Source: Methanosarcina barkeri str. Wiesmoor (GTDB lineage Archaea > Halobacteriota > Methanosarcinia > Methanosarcinales > Methanosarcinaceae). Taken from it: DNA of 64,000 nt. This document shows, one piece after another, positions 37,451-47,099 of this stretch. The stretch is from positions 4,154,001 through 4,218,000 of the forward strand of contig NZ_CP009526.1 in NCBI RefSeq assembly GCF_000969985.1, in the 5' to 3' direction. Numbering within the stretch: position 1 is the stretch's first letter; every line of letters starts with the position of its first letter. The notes below the pieces were generated by a model. That model was given only the letters and a program-made list of their open reading frames with translations. It searched no databases and was not told the origin of the DNA. The translations under genes were made by a program, and so were the position numbers.

Positions 37451-37580
37451 TTCGTTTACTTTCACTCACCTTTGTTTACTTTCACTCACCTTTGTTTACT
37501 TTCACTCACCTTTGTTTATTTTCACCAACTTTTGTTTACTTTCACCAACTTTTGTTTACTTTCACTTACCTTCACTTATC
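37451..37580. repeat. 21-bp minisatellite, about six copies
   Basis: The phrase TTTGTTTACTTTCAC plus (T/C)(C/A)A(C/A)C(T) recurs with 21-bp spacing between the nuclease gene and hisF. The last copies are diverged (CACTTACCTTCACTTATC). Confidence 0.9.
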
Positions 37581-37779
37581 TTCTCTTAATTCCGATTTTA
37601 AAGTCTGCGAAAATTGATCCGTGGTCTTCGATCAGATACAGCAGGACTGCTGTTGATAGAAACTACTATCTAAAACTGCCATTGATCTAAGACTGCCGTT
37701 AATCCTGGACCGGTATTAAGACTGACATTGGCTTAATTTCAACAAGCTTTTAATAAAAGTTAAATTTATTATCCCATAG

Positions 37780-38601
37780 ATGCTCACCAAAAGAATAATA
37801 CCATGCCTTGATGTGACCCTTGACAGAGCAGGTGGCTGTGTTGTTAAGGGTGTTGAGTTTGTGGACCTGAAAGAAGCCGGAGACCCTGTGGAACTTGCCA
37901 AGCGCTATAATGAAGAGGGCGCAGACGAACTTGTTTTTCTGGACATTACAGCTTCGGCTCAAGGCAGGAAAACTATGATCGATGTGATCGAAAGGACTGC
38001 GGATGAGGTTTTCATTCCTCTTACGATTGGAGGAGGAATAAATTCCATTGATGCAATTCGTCAGATTCTCCGAGCTGGGGCAGATAAGGTCTCAGTTAAC
38101 ACCTCTGCTGTCAAGAATCCTGACTTTATCAAAGAGTCCTCAGATATATTTGGAGCCCAGTGTATCGTCACTGCGATTGACTGCAGGCGAAACACTGACA
38201 TAAAGAATAATCCCGACAAAACTATTCTGGAGCTTGAAGACGGAACACCTGCCTGGTATGAGGTTGTAATTTACGGAGGCAGAGAGGCTACAGGAATCGA
38301 TGCCGTGCAGTGGGCAAGAAAAGCAGAAGAATTGGGTTCCGGAGAAATCCTGCTCACAAGCATGGACCGGGATGGCACGTGTGCCGGTTATGACCTGCCA
38401 ATTACGAAAAAGCTCTCTGAAGAGCTCGATATCCCGATAATAGCTTCAGGAGGTGTCGGAAACCCTCAGCACATTTACGAAGGATTTTCAATTGGAAAAG
38501 CCGATGCTGCACTTGCAGCAAGTATCTTCCACTTCAGAGAGTACTCAATTAAGGAAGTCAAAGAATACCTTAGAGACCGGGAAATCCCTGTAAGGCTTTA
38601 A
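37780..38601 (+). CDS. hisF: Imidazole glycerol phosphate synthase cyclase subunit
   Basis: 273 residues. A TIM barrel that joins PRFAR and ammonia from HisH to form imidazole glycerol phosphate and AICAR in histidine synthesis. Catalytic Asp11 ([12 protein letters not shown]) and Asp134 (VTAIDCRRN) are both in place. Phosphate loops IGGGINS and [10 protein letters not shown] are also clear. It begins at the conserved [12 protein letters not shown]. It is not beside other his genes here. A MazG-like relic follows immediately. Confidence 0.97.
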
Positions 38602-38643
38602 AACTTAGGAAAAAGCAGAAAAAGATGGGAGTGGGGAAAACCA

Positions 38644-39132
38644 ATTGATATCTCCGAATTCCAGGAACTGATGTCCAAGCTGTATGCGCATAATGACATC
38701 AATCACCTTTTTTCGGTCAAGCCTTTTAAAAGGGTTGATGTCCAAGCTGTATGCGCATAATGACATCAATCGCCTTTTTTCGGTCAAGCCTTTTAAAAGG
38801 GTTGATGTCCAAGCTGTATGCGCATAATGACATCAATCGCCTTTTTTCGGTCAAGCCTTTTAAAAGGGTTGATGTCCAAGCCGTATGCGCATAATGACAG
38901 GAAGAGAGGAGGTAAGGCTACCGTGCTCTGGCTGGTTGAGGAAACTGGAGAACTTGCCGAAGACATTCGCAGGGAAGAGCCCGAAAATATAGAAGAGGAA
39001 CTTGCAGATTGCTTCGCCTGGATAGGGGACCTTCCCAATCTTTACGGCGTGAACCTCTAAGACGCCTTCCTTAAGAAGTACCCTGGTATATGCCCTACCT
39101 GCAAACAGAAGCCCTGTATCTGTACAGACTAA
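38644..39132 (+). pseudogene. MazG-like pyrophosphohydrolase gene split by tandem 67-bp repeats
   Basis: The start reads DISEFQELMSKLYAHND; after the repeat array the gene goes on as HNDRKRGGKATVLWLVEETG and ELAEDIRREEPENIEEELAD. This is the MazG fold with its ExxE...ExxD metal site. Then CFAWIGDLPNLYGVNL is followed by an in-frame TAA, and DAFLKKYPGICPTCKQKPCI completes the protein. Removing three 67-bp units (201 bp) rebuilds one smooth frame. It is broken by both the array and the nonsense codon. The only start near the ribosome site is ATT at 38644. Confidence 0.8.
38670..38900. repeat. 67-bp tandem repeat inside the MazG-like gene
   Basis: Three full copies start at 38670, 38737 and 38804, and a 30-bp fourth part starts at 38871. 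Each contains 30 bp of the host gene (GATGTCCAAGC(T/C)GTATGCGC...) and 37 bp of foreign sequence with CGGTCAAGCCTTTTAAAAGG, the same REP-like palindrome as at 5785 and 46104. Confidence 0.95.
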
Positions 39133-39351
39133 GTACAATAAGCTATCTTATTGAGGGGACTGATTTTCAAAAAGCTGATTTTCAGAATTTGTCTCTGGAT
39201 CTTGATTATCCCGGCTTTCATTCTTCCGGAGAATCTTTCCGGAGATTTTTTCATATTTGCTTTCACATATTTTGAGATACTTTTTTATTTCTTAGAGACA
39301 ATCTCTTATACGGAATTCGTATCTGGATTCTCCATTTATCGGGGGATATAT

Positions 39352-39753
39352 ATGTCAGAAGCCGAAACCATGGAATTTCTTGAGGGCTTGCAGTTGAAGA
39401 TTCTTAATAACACTGACGAGGATCTTGTGCTCCAGGCTGAGAGAATTGAGAAAGGGAAATTCAAAAAAGGTCAACGTGCTCCAGCTAAAATCGAATCTTA
39501 TGAGGAAAAGAGCTTTGAGCTTATTGCATGCGAAGGGAGCTGTGAAGGTGGAGCGGACATTGAAGGCTGGGTTAAGTATGGACTGGGGTGTACGGAAGGG
39601 TACTGCAAGATACACTTCAGGCACATGGGAAAAACAGATAAACTCAGCTACTCCTGTGAATGCCACATGCCTGATGGAAAGATGCTCTGTGAGGCTTCAA
39701 AAGATGCGAAAGCCGAGAGAACTGTGAGCTGTATAATAGGGCCGAGAGCATAA
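39352..39753 (+). CDS. Small protein, possibly aegerolysin-like
   Basis: 133 residues. LKILNNTDEDLVLQAERIEKG at the start, GKFKKGQRAPAKIESYEEKS in the middle and six cysteines in two groups (CEGSCEGGAD; CTEGYC...CECHMPDGKMLC). The layout of a beta-sandwich that starts with 'NNT..L.L' and 'GKF' recalls aegerolysin-type pore or lipid-binding proteins. That is weak, and the cysteine content is unusual. ATG at 39352, with GGGGGAT upstream; the longer open frame upstream is not conserved-looking. No signal peptide. Confidence 0.6.
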   Translation: MSEAETMEFLEGLQLKILNNTDEDLVLQAERIEKGKFKKGQRAPAKIESYEEKSFELIACEGSCEGGADIEGWVKYGLGCTEGYCKIHFRHMGKTDKLSYSCECHMPDGKMLCEASKDAKAERTVSCIIGPRA

Positions 39754-39958
39754 TACAAAGAGCATATCATCAGGCTTGTTAGGCAAGAGTTCCTCGGGCT
39801 GGACTTTATTCGTTCCTTTATTCGTTCTTATCTATTTTTATCTTTTTTAATTGTCATCTTTTCACGAGTTTTAGCTACTGAATCCTTTAACTATTGAGTC
39901 CTGCAGACAAGAAATGTATGCCAAAGTTTAATTAAGGGCAGGCTCTCTAATCCTTTCG

Positions 39959-42619
39959 ATGAAGCCTGAAAAACCGGAACTGCTTGCCCCGGCAGGAGGC
40001 CTGGAAGCTTTTATTGCAGCCGTAGAAAATGGGGCAGATGCCGTGTACCTCGGAGCTCGGGCTTTCAGTGCTCGGGGGTATGCCTCAAACTTTTCAGAGA
40101 AAGAGCTTGAAGAAGCCGTCGATTATGCTCACCTGAGAGGCGTGAAAGTATATGTAACCGTAAATACGCTACTCAAGGACGAAGAAGTAGAAAATGCCCT
40201 CAAGTTGCTTTCCTGGCTGAGAGAAATTGGAACTGACGCAATCATAATTCAGGATCTAGGGCTTATCTCTCTTGCAAGAAAATATCTGCCTGACCTTTCA
40301 CTGCATGCGAGCACGCAAATGACTTTGCATAATAGCGAAGGGGTTGAATTCGCAAAAAAAATGGGAATAGAGAGGGCTGTGCTCTCAAGGGAATGCTCGC
40401 TTGAAGAGATAAAACGAATTAAAGAGAAAACAGAGACTGAAATCGAGGTTTTCATACATGGGGCTCTCTGTATATCCTATTCTGGCCAGTGCCTTTTGAG
40501 CAGTCTTATAGGGGGAAGAAGCGGAAACCGTGGTTTCTGTGCCCAGCCGTGCCGTAAAAAATACAGGCTGTACTGCGAAGGGAAACAAATCAAAACAACA
40601 GGCAGTTACCTCTTAAGCCCGAAAGACCTTAACACGACTGCAGGCCTTGGAGCCCTTATAAAAACCGGGATTGAATCTTTCAAAATTGAAGGCCGGATGA
40701 AAAGGCCGGAATATGTTGCAGGTGTTGTCAGGATTTACCGCCATCTGATTGACAGGTATATTGAAAACCCTGCAGAATATTTCGTTTCCGAAGAAGAGCA
40801 GGAAATACTTACCCAGCTTTTTAACAGGGGTTTTACTCAGGGTTACTTTTTTGAAAACCCGCGCTGGGAGCTCATGAACAGGGAAAACCCCCACAACCGT
40901 GGAGTTCTGGCAGGTACGGTTACCGGGTATGACAGGCGTTTAAACCGTATCCGCGTGAAACTTTCCCGGCCTCTTCGTCTCGGAGACGGGATAATGGTTG
41001 AAAATGCAGAAACCAGGTCAGAAGATAAAGGAAAAATCGTATCCTCAATGTATACCGGAAAAGGTCCAGTATACAGTGCAAGAGTAGGAGATACGGTAGA
41101 AATTCCTTTCGATTCAAGGGCACCCTCAGGAAGCACAGTATACAGGACGCATGACAAAAAGCTTATGGATTCCCTTAAAAAAGAAAGTGAGTCAGGAAGC
41201 CTGAGGCCTAAAATCCCTGTGTCTATTACGGCAATCATTGAGTCTGGAAGACCTGTCAGGCTTGAGGTAAAAGACAGGGATTCAAATACAGTAATAGTTG
41301 AGTCCGGGTATCTTGTCGAGAAAGCCGAAAAGCAGCCAACTTCAAAGGCCCGTATCGAAAAACAACTTTCAAAACTCGGAAACACGATTTTTGAGGCTGC
41401 TGAATTTTATGTCAAAATGGAAGAAGATGTTTTTATTCCTGTAGGGCAGTTGAATGAGCTGAGGACAAAAGCAATAGAGCAGCTTGAAAATCTGCGGATT
41501 TCCAGGTGGAAGCGGAAACCTCTTGATATTCTACAGTTCTACGACTCTGGAGAAAAGGGATCCAAAGAGAAGGAATCCGTAGAAAAAGAATTCGTAGAAA
41601 AGGAATCTGTAGGAAAGGAATCTGTAGGAAAGAAATTCGTAGAAAAAGAATCCATAGGAAAAGAATCCGTAGAAAAGGTGGGACAGGAAGCCAAAAAAAC
41701 TATTCAAGAGCGCCTTTCTACATATCCATTGCTCTCAGTTTCCGTGTATTCCCTTGAAGGGCTCGAAGGAGCACTCGCAGGTGGAGCCGATAGGATTTAT
41801 TTCGGCGAAGGGCTTTTTAGAAAGCCGAAAAAAACAGAGCAAGAAAATGGATCGGCAAAGGGACCTGACGCAGTTTTTGAGAAAGCAGTATTGGAGACTC
41901 AAAAGGCAGGCAAGAATATCTATTTCATTACTCCAAAGCTTGTTAAAGACTCCAGAATGGAGTCCGTAGAAAAAATTATCTCTCGTGTAAGGAAACTGGG
42001 AGCTGACGGGGTCCTTGTTTCAAATCTGGGAACCCTTGGCCTCGCAAAAACTGAGAAAATCCCTTTTATTGCAGACAGTCCTCTTAACATCTTCAACAGC
42101 CGCACTTTTGACTTTATATTGAAGGAAGGGGCTCAGATGGCTGTAATTTCTCCGGAGCTGACCCTTGAGGAATTAAAAAGCATTGCGTCTCATGGGCCTG
42201 CAGAGTGTATTATTTACGGCAGGCTTGAACTGATGGAGTCCGAACACTGCCTTATAGGCGGGCTGCTCGGGAACAATAAAGGTCAATGTAGTGCCCCATG
42301 CAGGTCAGGAAAGTTTACACTGGTAGATGAGAAAAACTACGAATTTCCCCTGCTCATGGACTATGAATGCAGGATGCACCTCCTTAACTCAAGATCGCTC
42401 TGCATGCTTGAATACCTCCCTGAAATCCTCGAAAGCGGGGTTTCAAGCCTCAGGGTCGAAACTCTGGGAATGGATAATCCAGAAGAGATCCGAAAAGTGA
42501 CCCGAGCCTACAGGAGAGCAATTGATACTTACCTTGAAACCGGGAAAAAGGGGCAGGAAAACTGCGAAAAGCTTGGAAAAGGCTTTACTACAGGACATTA
42601 TTTCAGAGGTGTGCAGTAA
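39959..42619 (+). CDS. Large U32-family peptidase/tRNA-rRNA modification-type protein
   Basis: 886 residues. The N-terminal half is a full U32 domain: PELLAPAGGLEAFIAAVENG, VYLGARAFSARGYASNFSEK, ALCISYSGQCLLSSLIGGRS and GNRGFCAQPCRKKY, whose cysteines may hold an iron-sulphur cluster. A beta-rich DUF3656-like part follows (to about 530). A low-complexity linker encoded by 15-bp repeats (KESVEKE units, 41570-41690) joins a second, shorter U32-like half (GALAGGADRIYFGEGLF; CIIYGRLELMESEHCLIGGL; CSAPCRSGKF). U32 proteins such as TrhP and RlhA hydroxylate RNA bases; others are listed as collagenases. The reaction here is unknown. Confidence 0.88.
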   Translation: MKPEKPELLAPAGGLEAFIAAVENGADAVYLGARAFSARGYASNFSEKELEEAVDYAHLRGVKVYVTVNTLLKDEEVENALKLLSWLREIGTDAIIIQDLGLISLARKYLPDLSLHASTQMTLHNSEGVEFAKKMGIERAVLSRECSLEEIKRIKEKTETEIEVFIHGALCISYSGQCLLSSLIGGRSGNRGFCAQPCRKKYRLYCEGKQIKTTGSYLLSPKDLNTTAGLGALIKTGIESFKIEGRMKRPEYVAGVVRIYRHLIDRYIENPAEYFVSEEEQEILTQLFNRGFTQGYFFENPRWELMNRENPHNRGVLAGTVTGYDRRLNRIRVKLSRPLRLGDGIMVENAETRSEDKGKIVSSMYTGKGPVYSARVGDTVEIPFDSRAPSGSTVYRTHDKKLMDSLKKESESGSLRPKIPVSITAIIESGRPVRLEVKDRDSNTVIVESGYLVEKAEKQPTSKARIEKQLSKLGNTIFEAAEFYVKMEEDVFIPVGQLNELRTKAIEQLENLRISRWKRKPLDILQFYDSGEKGSKEKESVEKEFVEKESVGKESVGKKFVEKESIGKESVEKVGQEAKKTIQERLSTYPLLSVSVYSLEGLEGALAGGADRIYFGEGLFRKPKKTEQENGSAKGPDAVFEKAVLETQKAGKNIYFITPKLVKDSRMESVEKIISRVRKLGADGVLVSNLGTLGLAKTEKIPFIADSPLNIFNSRTFDFILKEGAQMAVISPELTLEELKSIASHGPAECIIYGRLELMESEHCLIGGLLGNNKGQCSAPCRSGKFTLVDEKNYEFPLLMDYECRMHLLNSRSLCMLEYLPEILESGVSSLRVETLGMDNPEEIRKVTRAYRRAIDTYLETGKKGQENCEKLGKGFTTGHYFRGVQ

Positions 42620-42662
42620 AAGTCGAATTGTCGGAAAAAATGGATAAAATGGTGAAGGAACT

Positions 42663-43142
42663 ATGAAAAGACTGGAGAAAATGGAGGTCTCGGAAAAAAG
42701 AATTAAGGTTTCGGAAAAAAGAAGCCCAAAAATCTTTTTGTCTGGTTCGATCCGTGGAGGAAGGCAACTGCTTGGGACGTACAGGTTTATGTTTGATACC
42801 CTCGAAGAGGCTGGGGCTGAAGTGCTGAGCTGGCACGTTGCAGATCCTGAGCTGGAAAAAACCGAAATGAGAATGACAGAAGAAGAGATCTATGCTAGAG
42901 ATATGGGTTTGCTTCTAAAAAGTGATGCCCTGATTGCAGAAGTAACAGTGCCATCCACGGGCGTAGGTTACGAAATCTGCAGGGCGCTTGTACAGAGAAT
43001 TCCCGTGCTCTGTCTTTACAGCCCTGATGCATCAGTCTCGGCAATGGTACTGGGAAATCCGGACCATTTACTTGATGCAAGAGCTTATCCGGACAAAGCT
43101 TCACTCAAAAAAATTATCACTGAGTTTATCCTGGCTCTCTAA
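42663..43142 (+). CDS. Nucleoside 2-deoxyribosyltransferase/DNPH1-like protein
   Basis: 159 residues. [20 protein letters not shown] opens the Rossmann-like fold; [33 protein letters not shown] and the key [14 protein letters not shown] with catalytic Glu match 2'-deoxynucleoside 5'-phosphate N-hydrolase (DNPH1/Rcl) and deoxyribosyltransferases. It probably cleaves the base from deoxynucleotides. A charged 20-residue N-terminal extension ([15 protein letters not shown]) is unusual. It lies 43 bp after the U32 gene, likely one transcript. Confidence 0.82.
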   Translation: MKRLEKMEVSEKRIKVSEKRSPKIFLSGSIRGGRQLLGTYRFMFDTLEEAGAEVLSWHVADPELEKTEMRMTEEEIYARDMGLLLKSDALIAEVTVPSTGVGYEICRALVQRIPVLCLYSPDASVSAMVLGNPDHLLDARAYPDKASLKKIITEFILAL

Positions 43143-43287
43143 GGAATAAAGCTGATGTTATCTTTCTTTTTGAAAGAAACGTCATTGGGTATCCTGACAA
43201 GCCAGGAGTGTAATCTCTTTATGGCTCATGACCACATTATAAAACTCGGTGATAATTATAAATAAGTTGAACCCCTAAGTATGATTC

Positions 43288-43545
43288 ATGGTAGTTGGAA
43301 TTATAGAAGTTTTAGTACTGATTCTGGCAATCGTAGTGGCCTTTGTCCTGTATAAAGCCCTGAAGACCGCAACCAGCCTTACAATAAATGCAGTACTTGG
43401 GGTCTTAGTCCTTATGGCAGCAAAACTTTTGCTCGGACTTGAAATCGCAATTACCTGGGTAGCAGTTCTTGTCTGCGCAATAGGGGGAATTTTCGGGGCA
43501 CTTGTTATAGTTGTGTTAAATTATCTGAAAATAGCTTTTGTATAA
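43288..43545 (+). CDS. BofA-family small membrane protein
   Basis: 85 residues, nearly all hydrophobic in three membrane helices: IIEVLVLILAIVVAFVLYKA, INAVLGVLVLMAAKLLLGLE and TWVAVLVCAIGGIFGALVIV. The LTINAVLG...GG.PGAL pattern is that of the pro-sigmaK processing inhibitor BofA family (PF07441), which in Bacillus binds a membrane metalloprotease. In archaea its partner is unknown. ATG directly at the first helix; 145 bp after the previous gene, with TATA-like TATAAATAAG about 25-30 bp upstream giving a near-leaderless mRNA. Confidence 0.8.
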   Translation: MVVGIIEVLVLILAIVVAFVLYKALKTATSLTINAVLGVLVLMAAKLLLGLEIAITWVAVLVCAIGGIFGALVIVVLNYLKIAFV

Positions 43546-43622
43546 TAGTAAACAGGCAAAAAAACCGTAGGGGAGACTAAAAGTTAGGGAGACTAAAAGC
43601 TACAGAGAGAATTTTGATAACA

Positions 43623-43733
43623 TTTTTTCCTAATTTGTTTTTTGATAAAACTTTTCTACAAAGTTTTTGATAAAGCTTTTTTCCTAATTTGTTTTTTGAT
43701 AAAACTTTTCTACAAAGTTTTTGATAAAGCTTT
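43623..43733. repeat. 54-bp direct repeat, two copies
   Basis: A 54-bp phrase with CCTAATTTGTTTTTTGATAA and CTTTTCTACAAAGTTTTTGA occurs twice in tandem between the BofA-like gene and the converging methyltransferase gene. It is T-rich on the plus strand, so it could end transcription. Confidence 0.9.
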
Positions 43734-43759
43734 TTCCAAAATATTCTGAGAGGCGGAAT

Positions 43760-44440
43760 TCAAGGATTTCGAAAGATTCCTTTTATCAGATGCCTTCTGT
43801 AAACTTTCCCTTTGAAAACTTTTTCTTTTATTACATCTTCCAGCTCTATAATGTCGAATCCCTTGAAAAGTGCTCTGATCTCTTCTTTAGTAAAATAGTG
43901 GTAGATTATTCCGTTTTGACGGGAAAAAGTCCTCTCCTCAAAAGGGGTTGAAGCTTCTCCTCCGCAGCGCATATCTTTATAACCGAAGGCCTCAAAGAAG
44001 AAAAAACCGCCCTTTCTAAGTATATAACTGAACTCTTCGACAGCGGATTTCCTTTCTTCTTTAAAGAGGTGCTGAAGTACCCCGTAACAGAGAATTCCGT
44101 CAAAAGTCTGGACTTTGAAGGGAAGGTCCGAGATACTTGCGCCAAGGTGTTCGGCAAACCTGTCGCTCCTTGAAAGCTGAGCTCTGGAACCTTTTAGAGC
44201 CGTTATAGAAATGTCAATCCCTACTGCATTGTAATGCCTTGCAAGTTCCCCAAGGTATCTACCATTTCCTGAACCTGCATCAAGAACTCTGGATCCTGGC
44301 AGAAGATGAGCCTGGATATTCCTGACAGGGGCAGGTCCGCCCCATTTCAGGTGGGTGTATTCTTTGTCCCAGGCAAGGAAATGATTTTTCGTGTGGTTTG
44401 CCTGTGAATCTTCAAGGTTAAAAGTATCCGATTTATCCAT
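43760..44440 (-). CDS. Class I SAM-dependent methyltransferase
   Basis: 226 residues. The SAM motif SRVLDAGSGNGRYLGELARH (motif I), VGIDISITALKGS (motif II), FDGILCYGVLQHL (motif IV) and LRKGGFFFFEAFG (motif VI) are clear. The N-terminus KNHFLAWDKEYTHLKWGG suits the Methyltransf_11/UbiE-like type that often modifies small molecules or tRNA. It lies 35 bp after lysS on the same strand. That spacing suggests an operon and perhaps a link to translation, but the substrate is not known. Confidence 0.88.
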   Translation of the reverse strand: MDKSDTFNLEDSQANHTKNHFLAWDKEYTHLKWGGPAPVRNIQAHLLPGSRVLDAGSGNGRYLGELARHYNAVGIDISITALKGSRAQLSRSDRFAEHLGASISDLPFKVQTFDGILCYGVLQHLFKEERKSAVEEFSYILRKGGFFFFEAFGYKDMRCGGEASTPFEERTFSRQNGIIYHYFTKEEIRALFKGFDIIELEDVIKEKVFKGKVYRRHLIKGIFRNP

Positions 44441-44475
44441 TTTTGCAATTTATCCATTTCTGCGATTTATAGTGT

Positions 44476-46089
44476 TTATGCCTGTTTTTCGGGGCTGTAG
44501 TTTGAGGCTTCTTCAAACCTTTCTACCAGAAATTCCTTATCAAACGAAGATAAGAACCATCCGGCTTTAGGGCCTGACTTCTGCCCGAGTAATGAAAAAT
44601 AAATAGCCTTGAAAAGCTCCCTGGGATCCACTTGAGGAGCATGAGTGTTCAGCTTTTCTGCAATCTTTCTGTTCAGTTCGGAACCCTCATCCTTTGCAGA
44701 ATAGACCAGCATATGGTATTCTTCTCCACTAATTTCGCCTCTGGATTCAATAAGGGCTGCAAAGGCTGAAAGAAAGGCTCTCTGAAGTTCTGATAGGGTT
44801 GCTGCCTGTACAGGCACTTTTTCTTTCACTTTAAACTTGGCAAAGGGCGGAGCATAGAGTTTTAGCCATTTAGATACGTTATCTGCCAGTTCTTTTATAC
44901 ACTTTTTATCTTCAGTTGAAAAACCTGAACGTTTTACGATTTTCAGTATTTGGGCAAAATCTCCCCTTGCTACCTGATATATAGTCACCATCTGCTTGAA
45001 GGGAATTTCAGACTGGCAGATCCCGGTTGCCCTGGAAAGTTCATACACTCTTTTCTGAAAAGTCCCAAGTGAAGGATCATTTTCCCTGAACTGCGTCCTT
45101 AGTCGTTCGTATTCGTCCACAAGGGTGAGGAGAGGCTGTCCAGGGTCGAACTGAATGTGTTTTTCAGGTTTTGTGCGGATGATCAGGTAGCGAAGAACCT
45201 CGGGTGGTATGATTTCCAGCATGTCCGAAATCGAGATAACGACTCCTGTAGAAGAAGACATTGCACCCTGCTTTCCGAGCATTATCCACTCATAGACAAT
45301 TGGGTATGGCGGTTCGTGCCCGAAAATTTCTCTTACTATTCTCTTTCCGGTATCGTAAGAACCGCCTTTTGAAGCATGGTCTTTTCCGAAAGGTTCGACA
45401 GTCACCCCTAAAACTGACCAGCGGGCAGGCCAGTCAACACGCCAGGTAAGTTTTCCTCCTCCTGCCATGGGTACGATTCCGGAGTGACCACATGCACAGA
45501 CATAGTCCACGGTTTCAGCTTCCAGATCAAAACCCGTTACCTTCGTTGTTGTGATCTTTCCGCATTGATTGCATCTGGGATTGAAAGGGCTCCAATCCGC
45601 GGCTACAGTTTTTCCCGATACTTCTTCCAGGATTTTTGCAATAGCATCTCTTTTAACAAGGGCGGTTTTTATTGCTTCGGTGTATTTACCTGTCTTATAC
45701 ATCTCGTCTGCCCTGTAAACCTGAGGGTTAATGCCAAGTCGCCTGAGGGCTTCCAGGAAAGGTTTCAAGAAATGCTCGGCATAGTTTGCGCAGTTTCCAC
45801 AGGGGCAGGGAATTTCGGAGATGGGCTTTCCCACATGTTCGACGTAACTTTCGGGAAGGAATGGGTAAACCTTGCGCAGGGGATCATAATTGTCAGCAAT
45901 ATAGATAAAGTCAGCATTCGCTCCTTTATTACTCAGAGCCCTATAAACAGCATCGGCAGTTACGACTTCTCTCATGTTGCCTATATGGATGTTCCCCGAC
46001 GGAGTGATACCTGTGGCAACAAGATGTTTGCCGCTTTTTTTTAACACGTCTTCGGCTATGACGTCTGCCCAGTGAATTGTGTCAGCCAT
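44476..46089 (-). CDS. lysS: Class I lysyl-tRNA synthetase
   Basis: 537 residues. It charges tRNA-Lys with lysine in the archaeal class I manner. The HIGH-like [16 protein letters not shown], two zinc-type clusters ([15 protein letters not shown]...CACGHSG) and the KMSKS-like GAMSSSTG are visible, together with the alpha-helix cage IHFDPGQ-type ([11 protein letters not shown]). The ATG at 46089 ([10 protein letters not shown]) is chosen; the frame extends 18 nt upstream. Methanosarcina has both class I and class II LysRS. The region upstream is filled with palindromic repeats. Confidence 0.95.
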   Translation of the reverse strand: MADTIHWADVIAEDVLKKSGKHLVATGITPSGNIHIGNMREVVTADAVYRALSNKGANADFIYIADNYDPLRKVYPFLPESYVEHVGKPISEIPCPCGNCANYAEHFLKPFLEALRRLGINPQVYRADEMYKTGKYTEAIKTALVKRDAIAKILEEVSGKTVAADWSPFNPRCNQCGKITTTKVTGFDLEAETVDYVCACGHSGIVPMAGGGKLTWRVDWPARWSVLGVTVEPFGKDHASKGGSYDTGKRIVREIFGHEPPYPIVYEWIMLGKQGAMSSSTGVVISISDMLEIIPPEVLRYLIIRTKPEKHIQFDPGQPLLTLVDEYERLRTQFRENDPSLGTFQKRVYELSRATGICQSEIPFKQMVTIYQVARGDFAQILKIVKRSGFSTEDKKCIKELADNVSKWLKLYAPPFAKFKVKEKVPVQAATLSELQRAFLSAFAALIESRGEISGEEYHMLVYSAKDEGSELNRKIAEKLNTHAPQVDPRELFKAIYFSLLGQKSGPKAGWFLSSFDKEFLVERFEEASNYSPEKQA

Positions 46090-46103
46090 ATTTCTCACCA
46101 GAA

Positions 46104-46245
46104 TCAAGCTTTTTCAAAAAAGCTTGAACGCAAACCTTTTCAAAAAACTGTTTGATCGCAAGCCTTTTTAAAAAAAGGCTTGAGCGAAAACCGTTGGAAA
46201 ATTATTTAATTCCTGATAATTATTGCAAGCCTTTTCAAAAAAGGT
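46104..46245. repeat. Cluster of REP-like palindromes upstream of lysS
   Basis: Four palindromic units in 140 bp: CAAGCTTTTTCAAAAAAGCTTG, CAAACCTTTTCAAAAAACTG, CAAGCCTTTTTAAAAAAAGG and CAAGCCTTTTCAAAAAAGG. Each is followed by (A/G)(A/G)CGC/GCGAAAA-like words. They can fold into hairpins on either strand and belong to the same family as those at 5785 and 38711. Confidence 0.85.
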
Positions 46246-46261
46246 GAGCGAAAAACTTTGA

Positions 46262-47099
46262 ATTCCCTGCATAATTATCTTTTCAACTAATAAACCTTGG
46301 GCTGGAAGGCAAGGAACCGGAACCTGTTTCTGTTTTTCTTTTTTTGGTAATAAAAAATGTAAATAAAATCGAAATGAAAAACCATATGTAAAAAATAAAA
46401 AAAAGGAGAAAAATTAATGGAGGTTCAAAGGCAAATTAATTCAGGAGTCTGCAGATTTACGGAGATTTAATCTGGCAATTTAATAAGTAATTCAAGTAAA
46501 CTTTATTTGCCAATAAATAAAAGCATGTAAAAATATATAAATATTTCGAAATGGGTAGAATATGCGGATAAATGGTTCGTATGTTAAGACAAGCTAGGTG
46601 AAAACAACATTAATTTATATAGTCAGAAGAAAAATCCTAAAAAAGAAGTGGACAGTTGCGAAACTCTGAAAAAATGGAATAGAACTGGTTAACAATATTC
46701 TTGTCTGCTATCATCTGTGTCAAGTATGGGAAAATTAACATTAAAAAGGACGTTAGATATTTCTTAATAATACTTTTTGTAGCTTTAACAACTACCGAAT
46801 CAGTAAGTTTATCTCTCGCCAGCTCTAGACGCAGATATCCCGCCAGATACAGCAATAGCTAAAGGGCAGGTTACAGTTGAGGATTCGATGGCTGTATCAG
46901 GAAGTAAGTGAACTCACAAAAAATAGAAACAACAGCAGGGGGAGGTGGTCGCTATTTCTCAAGGAAGAACTTTTCGGACCTGCCTGAGAGGTTTAATAGT
47001 TGTTTTACTACAGTTTTTTGGCAGGTCCGGGTTTTTAAAGTCTGGATCTTGTTTATCCCTGCTGTGGAGGAACATTCAGGCTTCTACCTGAATTCTTTT
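46262..47099. other. Gene-free 840 bp downstream of mtbB
   Basis: No gene could be supported. A short open stretch (about 46805-46909, plus) reads SPALDADIPPDTAIAKGQVT and looks like a scrap of a protein gene, but it is closed by stops on both sides. The rest is AT-rich, with a 10-bp inverted repeat near the mtbB side (see terminator). Confidence 0.5.
46965..47031 (-). terminator. Stem-loop after mtbB
   Basis: CGGACCTGCC (46975-46984) pairs perfectly with GGCAGGTCCG (47020-47029) around a 35-nt loop, 70 bp past the mtbB stop. The minus-strand transcript has AAAAGTTCTTCC after it. It may end or protect the long methylamine mRNA. Confidence 0.5.

Noticed and set aside
46805-46909. Protein-like scrap (SPALDADIPPDTAIAKG...) downstream of mtbB
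   Set aside because: Closed by stop codons on both sides and too short to assign; may be a relic of an unknown gene.
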